Shown here one piece after another: positions 6,756 through 12,586 of a stretch of 14,874 nucleotides of DNA. The notes below the pieces were generated by a model, which saw only the letters and a program-made list of their open reading frames with translations, had not been told where the DNA came from and searched no databases. The position numbers and the translations under genes are program-made. The stretch is from positions 1 to 14,874 of the forward strand of contig JAZQBI010000059.1 in NCBI GenBank assembly GCA_045545635.1. Reading direction: 5' to 3'. How positions within the stretch are numbered: the first letter of the stretch is position 1; each line of letters opens with the position of its first letter. The DNA is from RGIG8748 sp045545635 (GTDB taxonomy: Bacteria; Bacillota; Clostridia; UMGS1810).

Positions 6756-7343
6756 ATGCAAAACGATAAACTGAAAGTAATGATTAGAATAGCAATGCTT
6801 ACTGCGGCTGCAACTGTTTTATTTTTGATAAAGATTCCGCTTCCGTTTATTGCACCGCCGTTTTACGAACTGGATTTCAGCAATGTTGTTTCCCTTATAG
6901 GTGCCTTTGCTATGGGACCTCTGGCAGGTATTATAATAGAGCTTCTAAAAAATATCATTAATCTCATAATTGATGGTAGTATTACGGGCGGAGTGGGAGA
7001 GCTTTCCAATTTTCTTACTGCCTGCGCTTTTGTTGTTCCTGCATCTTTGGTGTACAAAAAAAATAAAAACAAAAAATCTGCACGTCTGGGGCTTCTTCTT
7101 GGCGTTATTACTATGACGGTATTTGGCTATTTCAGCAATCGGTACGTTATGATTCCAATATATTCAAAGGCTCTTTCTATTCCGTTGGAAGCACTTGTCG
7201 GCATGGGTACAAAAATTCATTCTTCAATAGATTCGGTAACGGATATGATACTTTTGTGTGTTGTGCCCTTTAACCTTATTAAAGGCGTACTTGTTTCTTT
7301 GGTTACATTTGTATTATACAAGAAAATCAGAAAAGTGCTGTAG
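6756..7343 (+). CDS. ribU: Riboflavin transporter, ECF S component RibU
   Basis: A 195-residue integral membrane protein, the riboflavin-binding S component of an ECF transporter. The family signature is FYELDFSNVVSLIGAFAMGPLAG (two parts: 36-43 and 44-58), followed by IIIELLKNI and GGVGELSNFL; five or six hydrophobic helices can be drawn, with the usual basic C-terminal end (YKKIRKVL). It needs the EcfA/A'/T module, not encoded here, for ATP-driven uptake. The ATG at 6756 follows TAGGAGG (6741-6747) with eight bases between. Regulation is by the FMN riboswitch and terminator directly upstream, so uptake should fall when FMN is plentiful. It appears to be a single-gene unit ended by the hairpin at 7363-7393. 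Confidence 0.95.
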   Translation: MQNDKLKVMIRIAMLTAAATVLFLIKIPLPFIAPPFYELDFSNVVSLIGAFAMGPLAGIIIELLKNIINLIIDGSITGGVGELSNFLTACAFVVPASLVYKKNKNKKSARLGLLLGVITMTVFGYFSNRYVMIPIYSKALSIPLEALVGMGTKIHSSIDSVTDMILLCVVPFNLIKGVLVSLVTFVLYKKIRKVL

Positions 7344-7362
7344 TATTTCGAATATTATGTAT

Positions 7363-7393
7363 GGATGTAAAAAATCAATGATTTTTTACATCC
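7363..7393. terminator. Bidirectional terminator between ribU and the DUF1540 gene
   Basis: GGATGTAAAAAATC (7363-7376) pairs with GATTTTTTACATCC (7380-7393), a 14-bp perfect stem with three bases between. On the plus strand it is followed shortly by CCTTTTT. It lies between convergent genes (ribU stop at 7343, DUF1540 stop at 7411) and can serve both. Confidence 0.75.
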
Positions 7394-7410
7394 AATTCCT
7401 TTTTAAGCTA

Positions 7411-7584
7411 TTACTTTCTGAGCTTAAAGGATTCGCAATCTGTACACTCAATAACAGTAGGATTTGTTTCGTGGGTTCCTACGCTGATCTTATCGAGGGT
7501 GCAGTAGTTCTGACCGCCGCAGTGATGTTCACACTGTGTAACGGTGCAGCCGATTGATTTGTTTGGATTAGAACAATTTGCCAT
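7411..7584 (-). CDS. DUF1540 small cysteine-rich protein
   Basis: A 57-residue protein with seven cysteines (Cys4, 13, 18, 22, 28, 47, 50) plus His20-His21, in the spacing of the DUF1540 domain (C-x4-C-x3-C-x5-C, then V, T and a final CTDCESF). DUF1540 proteins are short, often metal-binding in appearance, and of unknown function; they are frequent in spore-forming Firmicutes. I chose the ATG at 7584. A TTG ten codons upstream would fall on the expected transcription start of the promoter at 7621-7649 and have no leader or ribosome binding site. The site before the ATG is weak (GGAAAAAG). It is a single-gene unit convergent with ribU. Confidence 0.75.
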   Translation of the reverse strand: MANCSNPNKSIGCTVTQCEHHCGGQNYCTLDKISVGTHETNPTVIECTDCESFKLRK

Positions 7585-7620
7585 TTTCTTTTTCCAAAGC
7601 CTTTCTGTCCGCAAATATAA

Positions 7621-7649
7621 ATTATATTAATTAGTTCCGCTTATTTCCA
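7621..7649 (-). promoter_or_regulatory. Likely promoter of the DUF1540 gene
   Basis: On the minus strand, TGGAAA (7649-7644), a 17-base spacer and a perfect TATAAT (7626-7621). Transcription would start near 7614 and give a leader of about 30 bases. It overlaps the left end of the inverted-repeat region at 7633-7772. Confidence 0.55.
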
Positions 7650-7772
7650 CGGCGGACATGCGGAAAGTAAGCAAGATATATGTATCATCGTTTTCAAAAA
7701 AATAATTTTTACTTTCCGCGATACATTATCTTACGGAATAAACAGTTATTCCGTGGAATGCGGTGCTTTTTT
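7633..7772 (+). ncRNA. Candidate structured RNA (nested inverted repeats ending in a T run)
   Basis: There is no coding frame here, but four inverted repeats nest or compete. An outer helix pairs CCGC (7637-7640) and TTCCACGG (7645-7652) with CCGTGGAA (7751-7758) and GCGG (7760-7763). An inner perfect 11-bp helix pairs GCGGAAAGTAA (7660-7670) with TTACTTTCCGC (7709-7719). A local hairpin ACGGAATAA / TTATTCCGT (7733-7741 / 7746-7754, loop ACAG) shares bases with the outer helix, so the two exclude each other. The outer helix is followed by TGC and six T residues (7767-7772), as at a Rho-independent end, which favours the plus strand. I see no good plus-strand promoter in front. The outline (closing helix, bubble with a hairpin on its 3' strand, apical stem) recalls 6S RNA, but I find no sequence match I can name. 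Confidence 0.35.
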
Positions 7773-7793
7773 ACCGCAAATATAGTATGCTAC

Positions 7794-7838
7794 GCAAGAG
7801 AAAAATTATTATTGATTTTTTTGGCAAAATTCTCTTGC
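7794..7838. repeat. 9-bp inverted repeat reaching into the -35 box of the DUF1858 gene
   Basis: GCAAGAGAA (7794-7802) and TTCTCTTGC (7830-7838) are perfect inverted copies separated by 27 AT-rich bases. The right copy shares its last four bases with the -35 hexamer TTGCAA (7835-7840). It could be a pair of operator half-sites or chance; see the hunt section. Confidence 0.5.
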
Positions 7839-7863
7839 AATTAAGAGATAAAGATTATATAAT
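7835..7863 (+). promoter_or_regulatory. Sigma-A promoter of the DUF1858 gene
   Basis: TTGCAA (7835-7840), a 17-base spacer and a perfect TATAAT (7858-7863). Transcription would start near 7870, about 30 bases before the ATG. Confidence 0.75.
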
Positions 7864-7900
7864 AATAGTATTGAAAACATTATAAAGGAGAGATTAAATT

Positions 7901-8104
7901 ATGGCATCAGTTACAAAGGATACAATAATCCTCGATGTATTGAGACTTGACCAGGGCACAGCACCATTCTTCCTTGAGATAGGAATGCACTGTCTCGGTT
8001 GTCCGTCTGCAAGCGGAGAGTCCATCGCAGAGGCTTGTGCAGTTCACGGCGTTGATGCAGATGAACTTGTTGCAAAGCTCAATGATTATCTTAAAGATAA
8101 ATAA
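7901..8104 (+). CDS. DUF1858 domain protein (hybrid-cluster-protein-associated redox disulfide type)
   Basis: A 67-residue soluble protein that is all DUF1858 domain: TKDTIILDVLRLDQGTAPFFLEIG, then MHCLGCPSASGESIAEAC (CxxC at Cys31 and Cys34, a third Cys46) and HGVDADELVAKLNDYL. This matches small proteins named for a putative redox disulfide and often found near hybrid cluster (prismane) protein genes, also resembling the N-terminal domain of ScdA/RIC iron-sulfur repair proteins. Here it stands alone and no hybrid cluster protein gene is in the window. A role in thiol redox or nitrosative stress is an inference from the family. The ATG at 7901 has AAAGGAGA (7884-7891) nine bases ahead. It is a single-gene unit with its own promoter and terminator. 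Confidence 0.85.
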   Translation: MASVTKDTIILDVLRLDQGTAPFFLEIGMHCLGCPSASGESIAEACAVHGVDADELVAKLNDYLKDK

Positions 8105-8114
8105 TATGTTTGAT

Positions 8115-8142
8115 AAAAAGCCACACTGTTTTGTGGCTTTTT
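8115..8142 (+). terminator. Intrinsic terminator after the DUF1858 gene
   Basis: AAAAAGCCACA (8115-8125), loop CTGTTT, TGTGGCTTTTT (8132-8142), starting eleven bases after the stop codon and ending in a T tract. Confidence 0.9.
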
Positions 8143-8187
8143 ATTGTAAAAATATTCATGCATAGGCAAATTTTGAACTAAAAAATA

Positions 8188-8216
8188 TTGACATTTACAT
8201 ATATATATGTTAAAGT
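8188..8216 (+). promoter_or_regulatory. Promoter of the cold-shock protein gene
   Basis: A perfect TTGACA (8188-8193), a 17-base spacer and a weak -10 TAAAGT (8211-8216) helped by an upstream TG (8208-8209, extended -10). Transcription would start near 8223. Confidence 0.7.
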
Positions 8217-8222
8217 AAGCGT

Positions 8223-8289
8223 ATAGGCTGCTATGTGGCAGTAATAATTTGAAGCAGCGGTACATACCGCAATTAGGAGGTTCGCAGCA
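8223..8289 (+). promoter_or_regulatory. Structured 5' leader of the cold-shock gene
   Basis: A leader of about 67 bases holding CTGC..GCAG (8228-8231 / 8238-8241) and GCGGT-ACAT-ACCGC (8257-8270) hairpins, the second ending four bases before the ribosome binding site TAGGAGG (8274-8280). csp genes in other bacteria are often controlled by temperature-sensitive leader folding; that this leader works so is inferred. Confidence 0.4.
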
Positions 8290-8490
8290 ATGCAAAAAGG
8301 TACAGTTAAATGGTTTAATGCAGAAAAGGGTTATGGTTTTATTGAGTGTGAAGATGGCAACGATGTTTTTGTTCACTTCTCAGCTATCAATATGGAAGGC
8401 TACAAGACACTTGCAGAAGGTGACGCTGTAGAATTTGATGTAATTGATGGTAATAAAGGTCCTCAGGCAGCTAATGTTGTTAAGGCGTAA
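8290..8490 (+). CDS. csp: Cold-shock protein (CspA family)
   Basis: A 66-residue single cold-shock domain, the normal length. It starts MQKGTVKWFNAEKGYGFI, with RNA-binding motif RNP1 KGYGFI (13-18) and RNP2 VFVHF (26-30), and ends DGNKGPQAANVVKA. The family binds single-stranded RNA and DNA and acts as an RNA chaperone that melts secondary structure during cold or growth transitions. The ATG follows TAGGAGG with nine bases between. It is a single-gene unit with its own promoter, a structured leader and a terminator hairpin, which suits independent stress or growth-phase control. Which csp paralogue it is cannot be told from this window. Confidence 0.95.
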   Translation: MQKGTVKWFNAEKGYGFIECEDGNDVFVHFSAINMEGYKTLAEGDAVEFDVIDGNKGPQAANVVKA

Positions 8491-8535
8491 GCGCTTCGGA
8501 TTATTATATAAATAAGTTAATTCTATTATGCAAAT

Positions 8536-8566
8536 TAAACGCCTCTCCACGTTGGGGAGGCGTTTA
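8536..8566 (+). terminator. Terminator hairpin after csp
   Basis: TAAACGCCTC (8536-8545) pairs with GAGGCGTTTA (8557-8566), with further inner pairs of CTCC against GGGG. No clean T tract follows, though the stem ends in GTTTA, so termination may be incomplete and some transcripts may reach the RpiR-family gene 40 bases on. Confidence 0.65.
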
Positions 8567-8606
8567 AAATTAGTTTGAAATAACCTTTTTGAAAGGGGAA
8601 AATCGT

Positions 8607-9479
8607 ATGGCGGATTTTCATGATTTATTTGATTATATTATGCCCGAGGGCTTCAGAATGAGCAAAAGCCAAAGGAAAATTGCTCAATATATAACAGAAC
8701 ACTATGACAGTGCCGCATTTATGACAGCGGCAAAACTGGGAGAAGCGGTTGGAGTAAGTGAGTCTACTGTTGTCCGTTTTGCTTCTGAACTCGGTTTTGA
8801 CGGATTTTACGGATTTAAAGCTGCACTTAAGGATTTAGTTAAAAATAAGCTTACCTCGCTTCAAAGGATGGAAATTTTCTCTCAGAAAACCGGCGATGAA
8901 AATGTTCTGAAAAATGTACTTCAGTCTGATATGGACAGACTGAAGCAGACAATGGATACAGTTGATATAAAAAATTTTGAAAAAGCGGTAGATATTCTTG
9001 TCGGGGCAAAAAACGTATATATTCTGGGTGCCAGAACTTGTTTTTCTCTTGCAGCGTTTCTTGAGGTTTACTTAAACATTCTTCTTGATAATGTCAAAGC
9101 AATAACAGCCAATTCATCCAGTGATGTTTTTGAGCAGATGTATCGTATAGGCAGGGACGATGCTATTGTTGCGATTAGTTATCCAAGATACTCGCAGAGG
9201 ACACTTAGTGGAGTTAAGTTTGCTTACGAGAGAGGTGCAAGAGTTGTTGCTGTAACCGATTCGGTTTCTTCTCCAATTGTCAGGTATGCGGAATCTGCTC
9301 TGATTGCAGAGTGTGATATAGGAAATTTTGTTGATTCTCTTGTTGCACCTCTCAGTTTGATAAATGCATTAATTGCTGCAATAGTTAAGAGAAATAAAGA
9401 TAGGGCAGTAAGTGCTTTCGAATCTCTGGAAGATATTTGGGATAAGCACAATGCCTACAGAAATAACGAAGAAAAATAG
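8607..9479 (+). CDS. MurR/RpiR family transcriptional regulator
   Basis: A 290-residue regulator with an N-terminal HTH_6 DNA-binding domain (about residues 3-78). In it, MSKSQRKIAQYITEH leads to the helix-turn-helix TAAKLGEAVGVSESTVVRFASELGF (about 40-64, in two helices). A C-terminal sugar-isomerase (SIS) domain follows (about 125-255), with VYILGARTC at its phosphate-binding loop and DDAIVAISYPRYS. RpiR-type regulators sense phosphosugars through the SIS domain; the ligand here is not deducible. The ATG at 8607 has AAAGGGG (8592-8598) eight bases upstream; an in-frame TTG 18 bases earlier precedes that site and is rejected. I see no convincing promoter of its own between the csp hairpin and the start. 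The flavoprotein gene follows after 13 bases, so the two are likely co-transcribed. Confidence 0.9.
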   Translation: MADFHDLFDYIMPEGFRMSKSQRKIAQYITEHYDSAAFMTAAKLGEAVGVSESTVVRFASELGFDGFYGFKAALKDLVKNKLTSLQRMEIFSQKTGDENVLKNVLQSDMDRLKQTMDTVDIKNFEKAVDILVGAKNVYILGARTCFSLAAFLEVYLNILLDNVKAITANSSSDVFEQMYRIGRDDAIVAISYPRYSQRTLSGVKFAYERGARVVAVTDSVSSPIVRYAESALIAECDIGNFVDSLVAPLSLINALIAAIVKRNKDRAVSAFESLEDIWDKHNAYRNNEEK

Positions 9480-9492
9480 TGGTGATATCAGT

Positions 9493-10713
9493 ATGAACGA
9501 TACCGTTGTTGTTATTGGCGGTGGACCTGCGGGTATGATGGCGGCTTGCATAGCTGCTTCCCGTGGCAGGAAAACTGTAATAATAGAAAAGAACGATACC
9601 CTCGGAAGAAAACTTCTTATAACCGGTAAAGGAAGATGTAACATTACTAATAATTGTGATATCAGCGAATTTATATCAAATGTTCCCGTAAACGGTAATT
9701 TTCTTTACAGCGCTTTTTACAGTTTTACAAATTCTGATCTTATTGCTATGCTGAATAAATTCGGATTGGAAACCAAGGTCGAGAGGGGCGACAGGGTTTT
9801 TCCTGTTTCAGATAAAGCCTCCGATGTTCTTTTTACTTTAAAAAAGATGCTTGTCACATATGGGGTAAAGCTTTTGAAGGCAAAAGTTACATCTATAAGA
9901 ATCAAAGATGACTGTAAGGAAGTTGTGGTCGATTCGGGGAAGTTTATCAGGTGCTCATCCGTAATTATTGCAACAGGCGGTGTCAGCTACCCGAGAACAG
10001 GCTCAACCGGAGACGGTTATAAATTTGCTAAAAAATTCGGACATACCGTAACAGAAATTTCCCCTTCTCTTGTGCCTCTTGTTGTCAAATCACCTCATAT
10101 AAAGGAGCTTATGGGATTATCTCTGCGAAATATTGCAATAAAGGTATTGTGTAATGGAAAAGAAATTTACAATGATTTTGGAGAAATGCTTTTTACTCAC
10201 TACGGGCTTAGCGGTCCTGTGATATTAAGCGCAAGCTCACATATGAGAGATATAAGCAAAAACAACTACGAAATTTCCATTGACCTTAAGCCGGCACTGG
10301 ATTACGAAACCCTTGATAAACGAATTCTGAGGGATTTTGAAAAAGCCAAGAACAAGGATTTTGTCAATTCTCTTGATGAACTTCTTCCCAAAAAGTTAAT
10401 AGGTCCAGTTGTGGAAATGTGTTGTATTTCTCCTCATAAAAAGGTTAATGAAATAACAAAGCAAGAAAGAAAAAGACTTGTTGATGTAATAAAAGATGTG
10501 AGTTTCAGCATTGATTCGTTTCGTCCTGTTTCTGATGCTATTATTACATCCGGCGGAATCAGTACAAAGGAAATTAATCCAAAAACCATGGAATCGAAGC
10601 TCTGTCCCGGTGTTTTTTTTGCCGGAGAGGTGATAGATGTAGATGCTTACACGGGTGGATTCAATCTTCAGATTGCTTTTTCTACCGGATATCTTGCAGG
10701 TATGAATGCATAA
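9493..10713 (+). CDS. HI0933/BaiN-family NAD(P)/FAD-dependent oxidoreductase
   Basis: A 406-residue flavoprotein. The N-terminal Rossmann motif is VVVIGGGPAGMMAA (5-18), followed by the family stretch LGRKLLITGKGRCNITNN (about 37-54). The C-terminal FAD-binding end reads GGISTKEINPKTMESKL, then CPGVFFAGEVIDVDAYTGG and FNLQIAFSTG. This is the HI0933/YhiN/YtfP group, found in most Firmicutes. Members include BaiN, a proposed bile-acid dehydroxylation enzyme, but the general physiological reaction is not settled and bile-acid activity should not be assumed. I chose the ATG at 9493 because the Rossmann strand begins two residues later. Another ATG at 9451 would overlap the regulator by 29 bases and add 14 non-conserved residues. 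The ribosome binding site is weak (GGTGAT, 9481-9486), consistent with coupling to the upstream gene. Confidence 0.9.
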   Translation: MNDTVVVIGGGPAGMMAACIAASRGRKTVIIEKNDTLGRKLLITGKGRCNITNNCDISEFISNVPVNGNFLYSAFYSFTNSDLIAMLNKFGLETKVERGDRVFPVSDKASDVLFTLKKMLVTYGVKLLKAKVTSIRIKDDCKEVVVDSGKFIRCSSVIIATGGVSYPRTGSTGDGYKFAKKFGHTVTEISPSLVPLVVKSPHIKELMGLSLRNIAIKVLCNGKEIYNDFGEMLFTHYGLSGPVILSASSHMRDISKNNYEISIDLKPALDYETLDKRILRDFEKAKNKDFVNSLDELLPKKLIGPVVEMCCISPHKKVNEITKQERKRLVDVIKDVSFSIDSFRPVSDAIITSGGISTKEINPKTMESKLCPGVFFAGEVIDVDAYTGGFNLQIAFSTGYLAGMNA

Positions 10714-10746
10714 TTTTCATTTTTTTGGCAATAACTAAATTTGGTG

Positions 10747-11304
10747 ATGAATGTGAAAAAAGTTATTGCACTACTAATTATTCCTTGTCTCTTGATTATT
10801 ATTGTTCAGATAGGACTTGCCAATCCGGGGACAAGAGAATTATTCACAAAAATTGATGATTACGAAAGAAAATTGGCTATAAAAGATAGCTCAGAAGTAC
10901 ATTATGTTTTACTGTCTCTTGAAGAGGGAATTCCGTCTGACGGTATCACTGTATATATTAATTCAAGACCTGCAATGCGGTTTTCTTCAAAAAAAATAAG
11001 AATCCCCGTGGACTGTCCGGGGATTATGGAAATTCGCAATGATACCAATTCTGTTGTAAAGGTGTGTATCGAAGATACAGATTGTTCGGTAGATATACTA
11101 AATAAGTTGTTTCCAAGAGGGATTAAAAGCCTGTGTCGGATAAACCAAGTTCCGGCTCAGGCTTTTAATATATCTTTTCTTGCAATCATTTCGTCTATTC
11201 TTTTTATGTATTCAGAAACTTCCTTAACGTTAAAAATACGTTCAATTTTTGAACCGTCAATTATTTTTGTGGAAGCTCCCGCCCCAAGTGCATATATGCT
11301 TTGA
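10747..11304 (+). CDS. Predicted membrane-anchored or secreted protein of unknown function, 3' end doubtful
   Basis: A frame of 185 residues from the ATG at 10747; a GTG at 10753 is equally possible and better spaced from GGTGA (10743-10747). The N terminus is NVKKVIALLIIPCLLIIIVQ, a signal peptide or anchor helix, followed by a soluble part of about 100 residues (YERKLAIKDSSEVHYVLLSLEEG, INSRPAMRF, RIPVDCPGIMEIRN). I do not recognise a domain. The part after about residue 125 is suspect: it runs through the hairpin at 11122-11169 and then 148 bases antisense to hemZ, ending in sequence unlike the rest. One frame over, a TAA stands at 11141-11143, in the loop of that hairpin, which may be the ancestral end. 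It follows the flavoprotein by about 33 bases. Confidence is moderate for the gene and low for its C terminus. Confidence 0.5.
   Translation: MNVKKVIALLIIPCLLIIIVQIGLANPGTRELFTKIDDYERKLAIKDSSEVHYVLLSLEEGIPSDGITVYINSRPAMRFSSKKIRIPVDCPGIMEIRNDTNSVVKVCIEDTDCSVDILNKLFPRGIKSLCRINQVPAQAFNISFLAIISSILFMYSETSLTLKIRSIFEPSIIFVEAPAPSAYML
11122..11169. terminator. Long hairpin at the convergent junction with hemZ
   Basis: ATTAAAAGCCTG (11122-11133) pairs with CAGGCTTTTAAT (11158-11169). After one mismatch, six more pairs follow, GTCGGA with TCCGGC (one wobble), around a 10-base loop. It is rich in A on one side and T on the other on both strands, so it can terminate transcripts from either direction. The hemZ stop codon (11157-11159) lies in its right arm. 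Confidence 0.8.
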
Positions 11305-12584
11305 ACTTCTTCCATAATGTAGATATTGTAAAGACATTCGTGACCTTTGTCGCAATATCCAACATTTTCAAGATTACCAAGCATGTTTTTTTGTCGGTAC
11401 ATATAGTATGGAATTTTTTTCATGGTTTCCATGCTCTGCGACGCCATAGTCAGCATATTGTTGACAGTGTTTGCTGCTGCCATGGTGTACATGGAGTATT
11501 TTTCATCAAGATAGGAGCCTCGCTTGATTGACATTGTATGCACTGTGACACTCTGTGGATTAAGCTTTTCAATTTCACGAAGTGTATGAGCAAAATCATC
11601 CTCGTTCTCTTCGGGAAGCCCGACAATAAGGTCAGTGTTTATGTGGTCAAAATTCAATTTTGTTGCCAACTCATAAGTTTTGATAATATCTTCAGGAGTG
11701 TGATGCCTTCCGATGATATCCAGAGTTTTTTGGTTCATTGTCTGTGGATTTATGCTTATTCGGGAAATTCCGTAGTCGTTAATGACCTTTAGCTTCTCAA
11801 TGTCAATGGTGTCGGGACGTCCTGCTTCGAATGTAAACTCCCGTGTTTTGGAAAGATCAAAGCTATTGTACATTTCTTTAAGCAGTCTGTCAATTTGATT
11901 GGCATTTAAAGCAGAGGGCGTTCCGCCTCCTATATACACAGTGTCTATGGTAAGTTGTTTATTTTTTACGATCTGAGCGACAGCTTTAATTTCCTTTATC
12001 AGTGCATCCATATAAGGTTCTGTAAGCTTAGACGAAAATTTTATGGATTGTGAAGTAAACGAGCAGTACAAACATCTCGTAGGGCAAAATGGTATTCCAA
12101 TGTACAGACTGATGCTGCCCGATGGCATAGTTGATATAAGCTTATGCTCATTCTTTGCAACATCCATGGCAAGTTTTGTCTTGGATGGAGAACATTCGTA
12201 AAAGTCAAGAAAGTGCTTTTGTATACTATTGTCGGAAAATCCGTTGTCCCTCATTTCTCTTACAATTTTGCTGGGCCTGATTCCTGTAATGAGCCCCCAG
12301 GGTAAATCGGTCTTCAAGGCTTTGACAAGAGCAGCATTAACAACTCTTTTTATGTGTGTTTTGCTATATTCTGTACGTATGATGCTTTTTTGAAAGTTCT
12401 TATCATTCAGGCGTAATTCACAGTTATAGAAAAAGTCGTCACCTGATTTGGAAACTTCGGTAAAAAGATAATCTTCATCTGCGGGAATTTCATCACAGAT
12501 GTCCGGCTTGATTTTGGGTATATGAGCAGTCAGCATTTCCTTTACTGCGTATTCCTCGTTGTGATTCCGAAATATCAGTTTCAT
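11157..12584 (-). CDS. hemZ: Coproporphyrinogen dehydrogenase-like radical SAM protein HemZ
   Basis: A 475-residue radical SAM protein of the HemZ group, related to the oxygen-independent coproporphyrinogen III oxidase HemN. An N-terminal extension of about 150 residues carries LPWGLITGIRPSKIV (about 94-108), typical of HemZ. The cluster motif CPTRCLYC follows (Cys167, Cys171, Cys174, CxxxCxxC), then YIGGGTPSAL, GRPDTI, SINPQTMN and the C-terminal MYRQKNMLGNLENVGYC. HemZ is assigned to anaerobic haem synthesis in B. subtilis, but many Clostridia that carry it lack a full haem pathway, so the true substrate here is uncertain. The ATG at 12584 lies two bases after the MBL-hydrolase stop and its ribosome binding site (GAAAGG) is inside that gene's end, indicating tight coupling. 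It is the last gene of the rel cluster. Confidence 0.92.
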   Translation of the reverse strand: MKLIFRNHNEEYAVKEMLTAHIPKIKPDICDEIPADEDYLFTEVSKSGDDFFYNCELRLNDKNFQKSIIRTEYSKTHIKRVVNAALVKALKTDLPWGLITGIRPSKIVREMRDNGFSDNSIQKHFLDFYECSPSKTKLAMDVAKNEHKLISTMPSGSISLYIGIPFCPTRCLYCSFTSQSIKFSSKLTEPYMDALIKEIKAVAQIVKNKQLTIDTVYIGGGTPSALNANQIDRLLKEMYNSFDLSKTREFTFEAGRPDTIDIEKLKVINDYGISRISINPQTMNQKTLDIIGRHHTPEDIIKTYELATKLNFDHINTDLIVGLPEENEDDFAHTLREIEKLNPQSVTVHTMSIKRGSYLDEKYSMYTMAAANTVNNMLTMASQSMETMKKIPYYMYRQKNMLGNLENVGYCDKGHECLYNIYIMEEVQSIYALGAGASTKIIDGSKIERIFNVKEVSEYIKRIDEMIARKDILKA

Positions 12585-12586
12585 TG

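Noticed and set aside
6540..6774. Open frames of 70-73 codons on both strands across the riboswitch
   Set aside because: The sequence is fully explained as promoter, RFN aptamer and terminator; both frames consist of those elements and lack ribosome binding sites.
7759..7778. TGCGGT / ACCGCA as a separate stem-loop
   Set aside because: Six base pairs around a T-rich loop; the GCGG half is better used in the outer helix of the larger structure, and the Ts fit a transcript end.
9412..9492. A longer N terminus of the flavoprotein
   Set aside because: The added residues overlap the regulator gene, are not conserved in the family, and the Rossmann motif starts right after the ATG at 9493.
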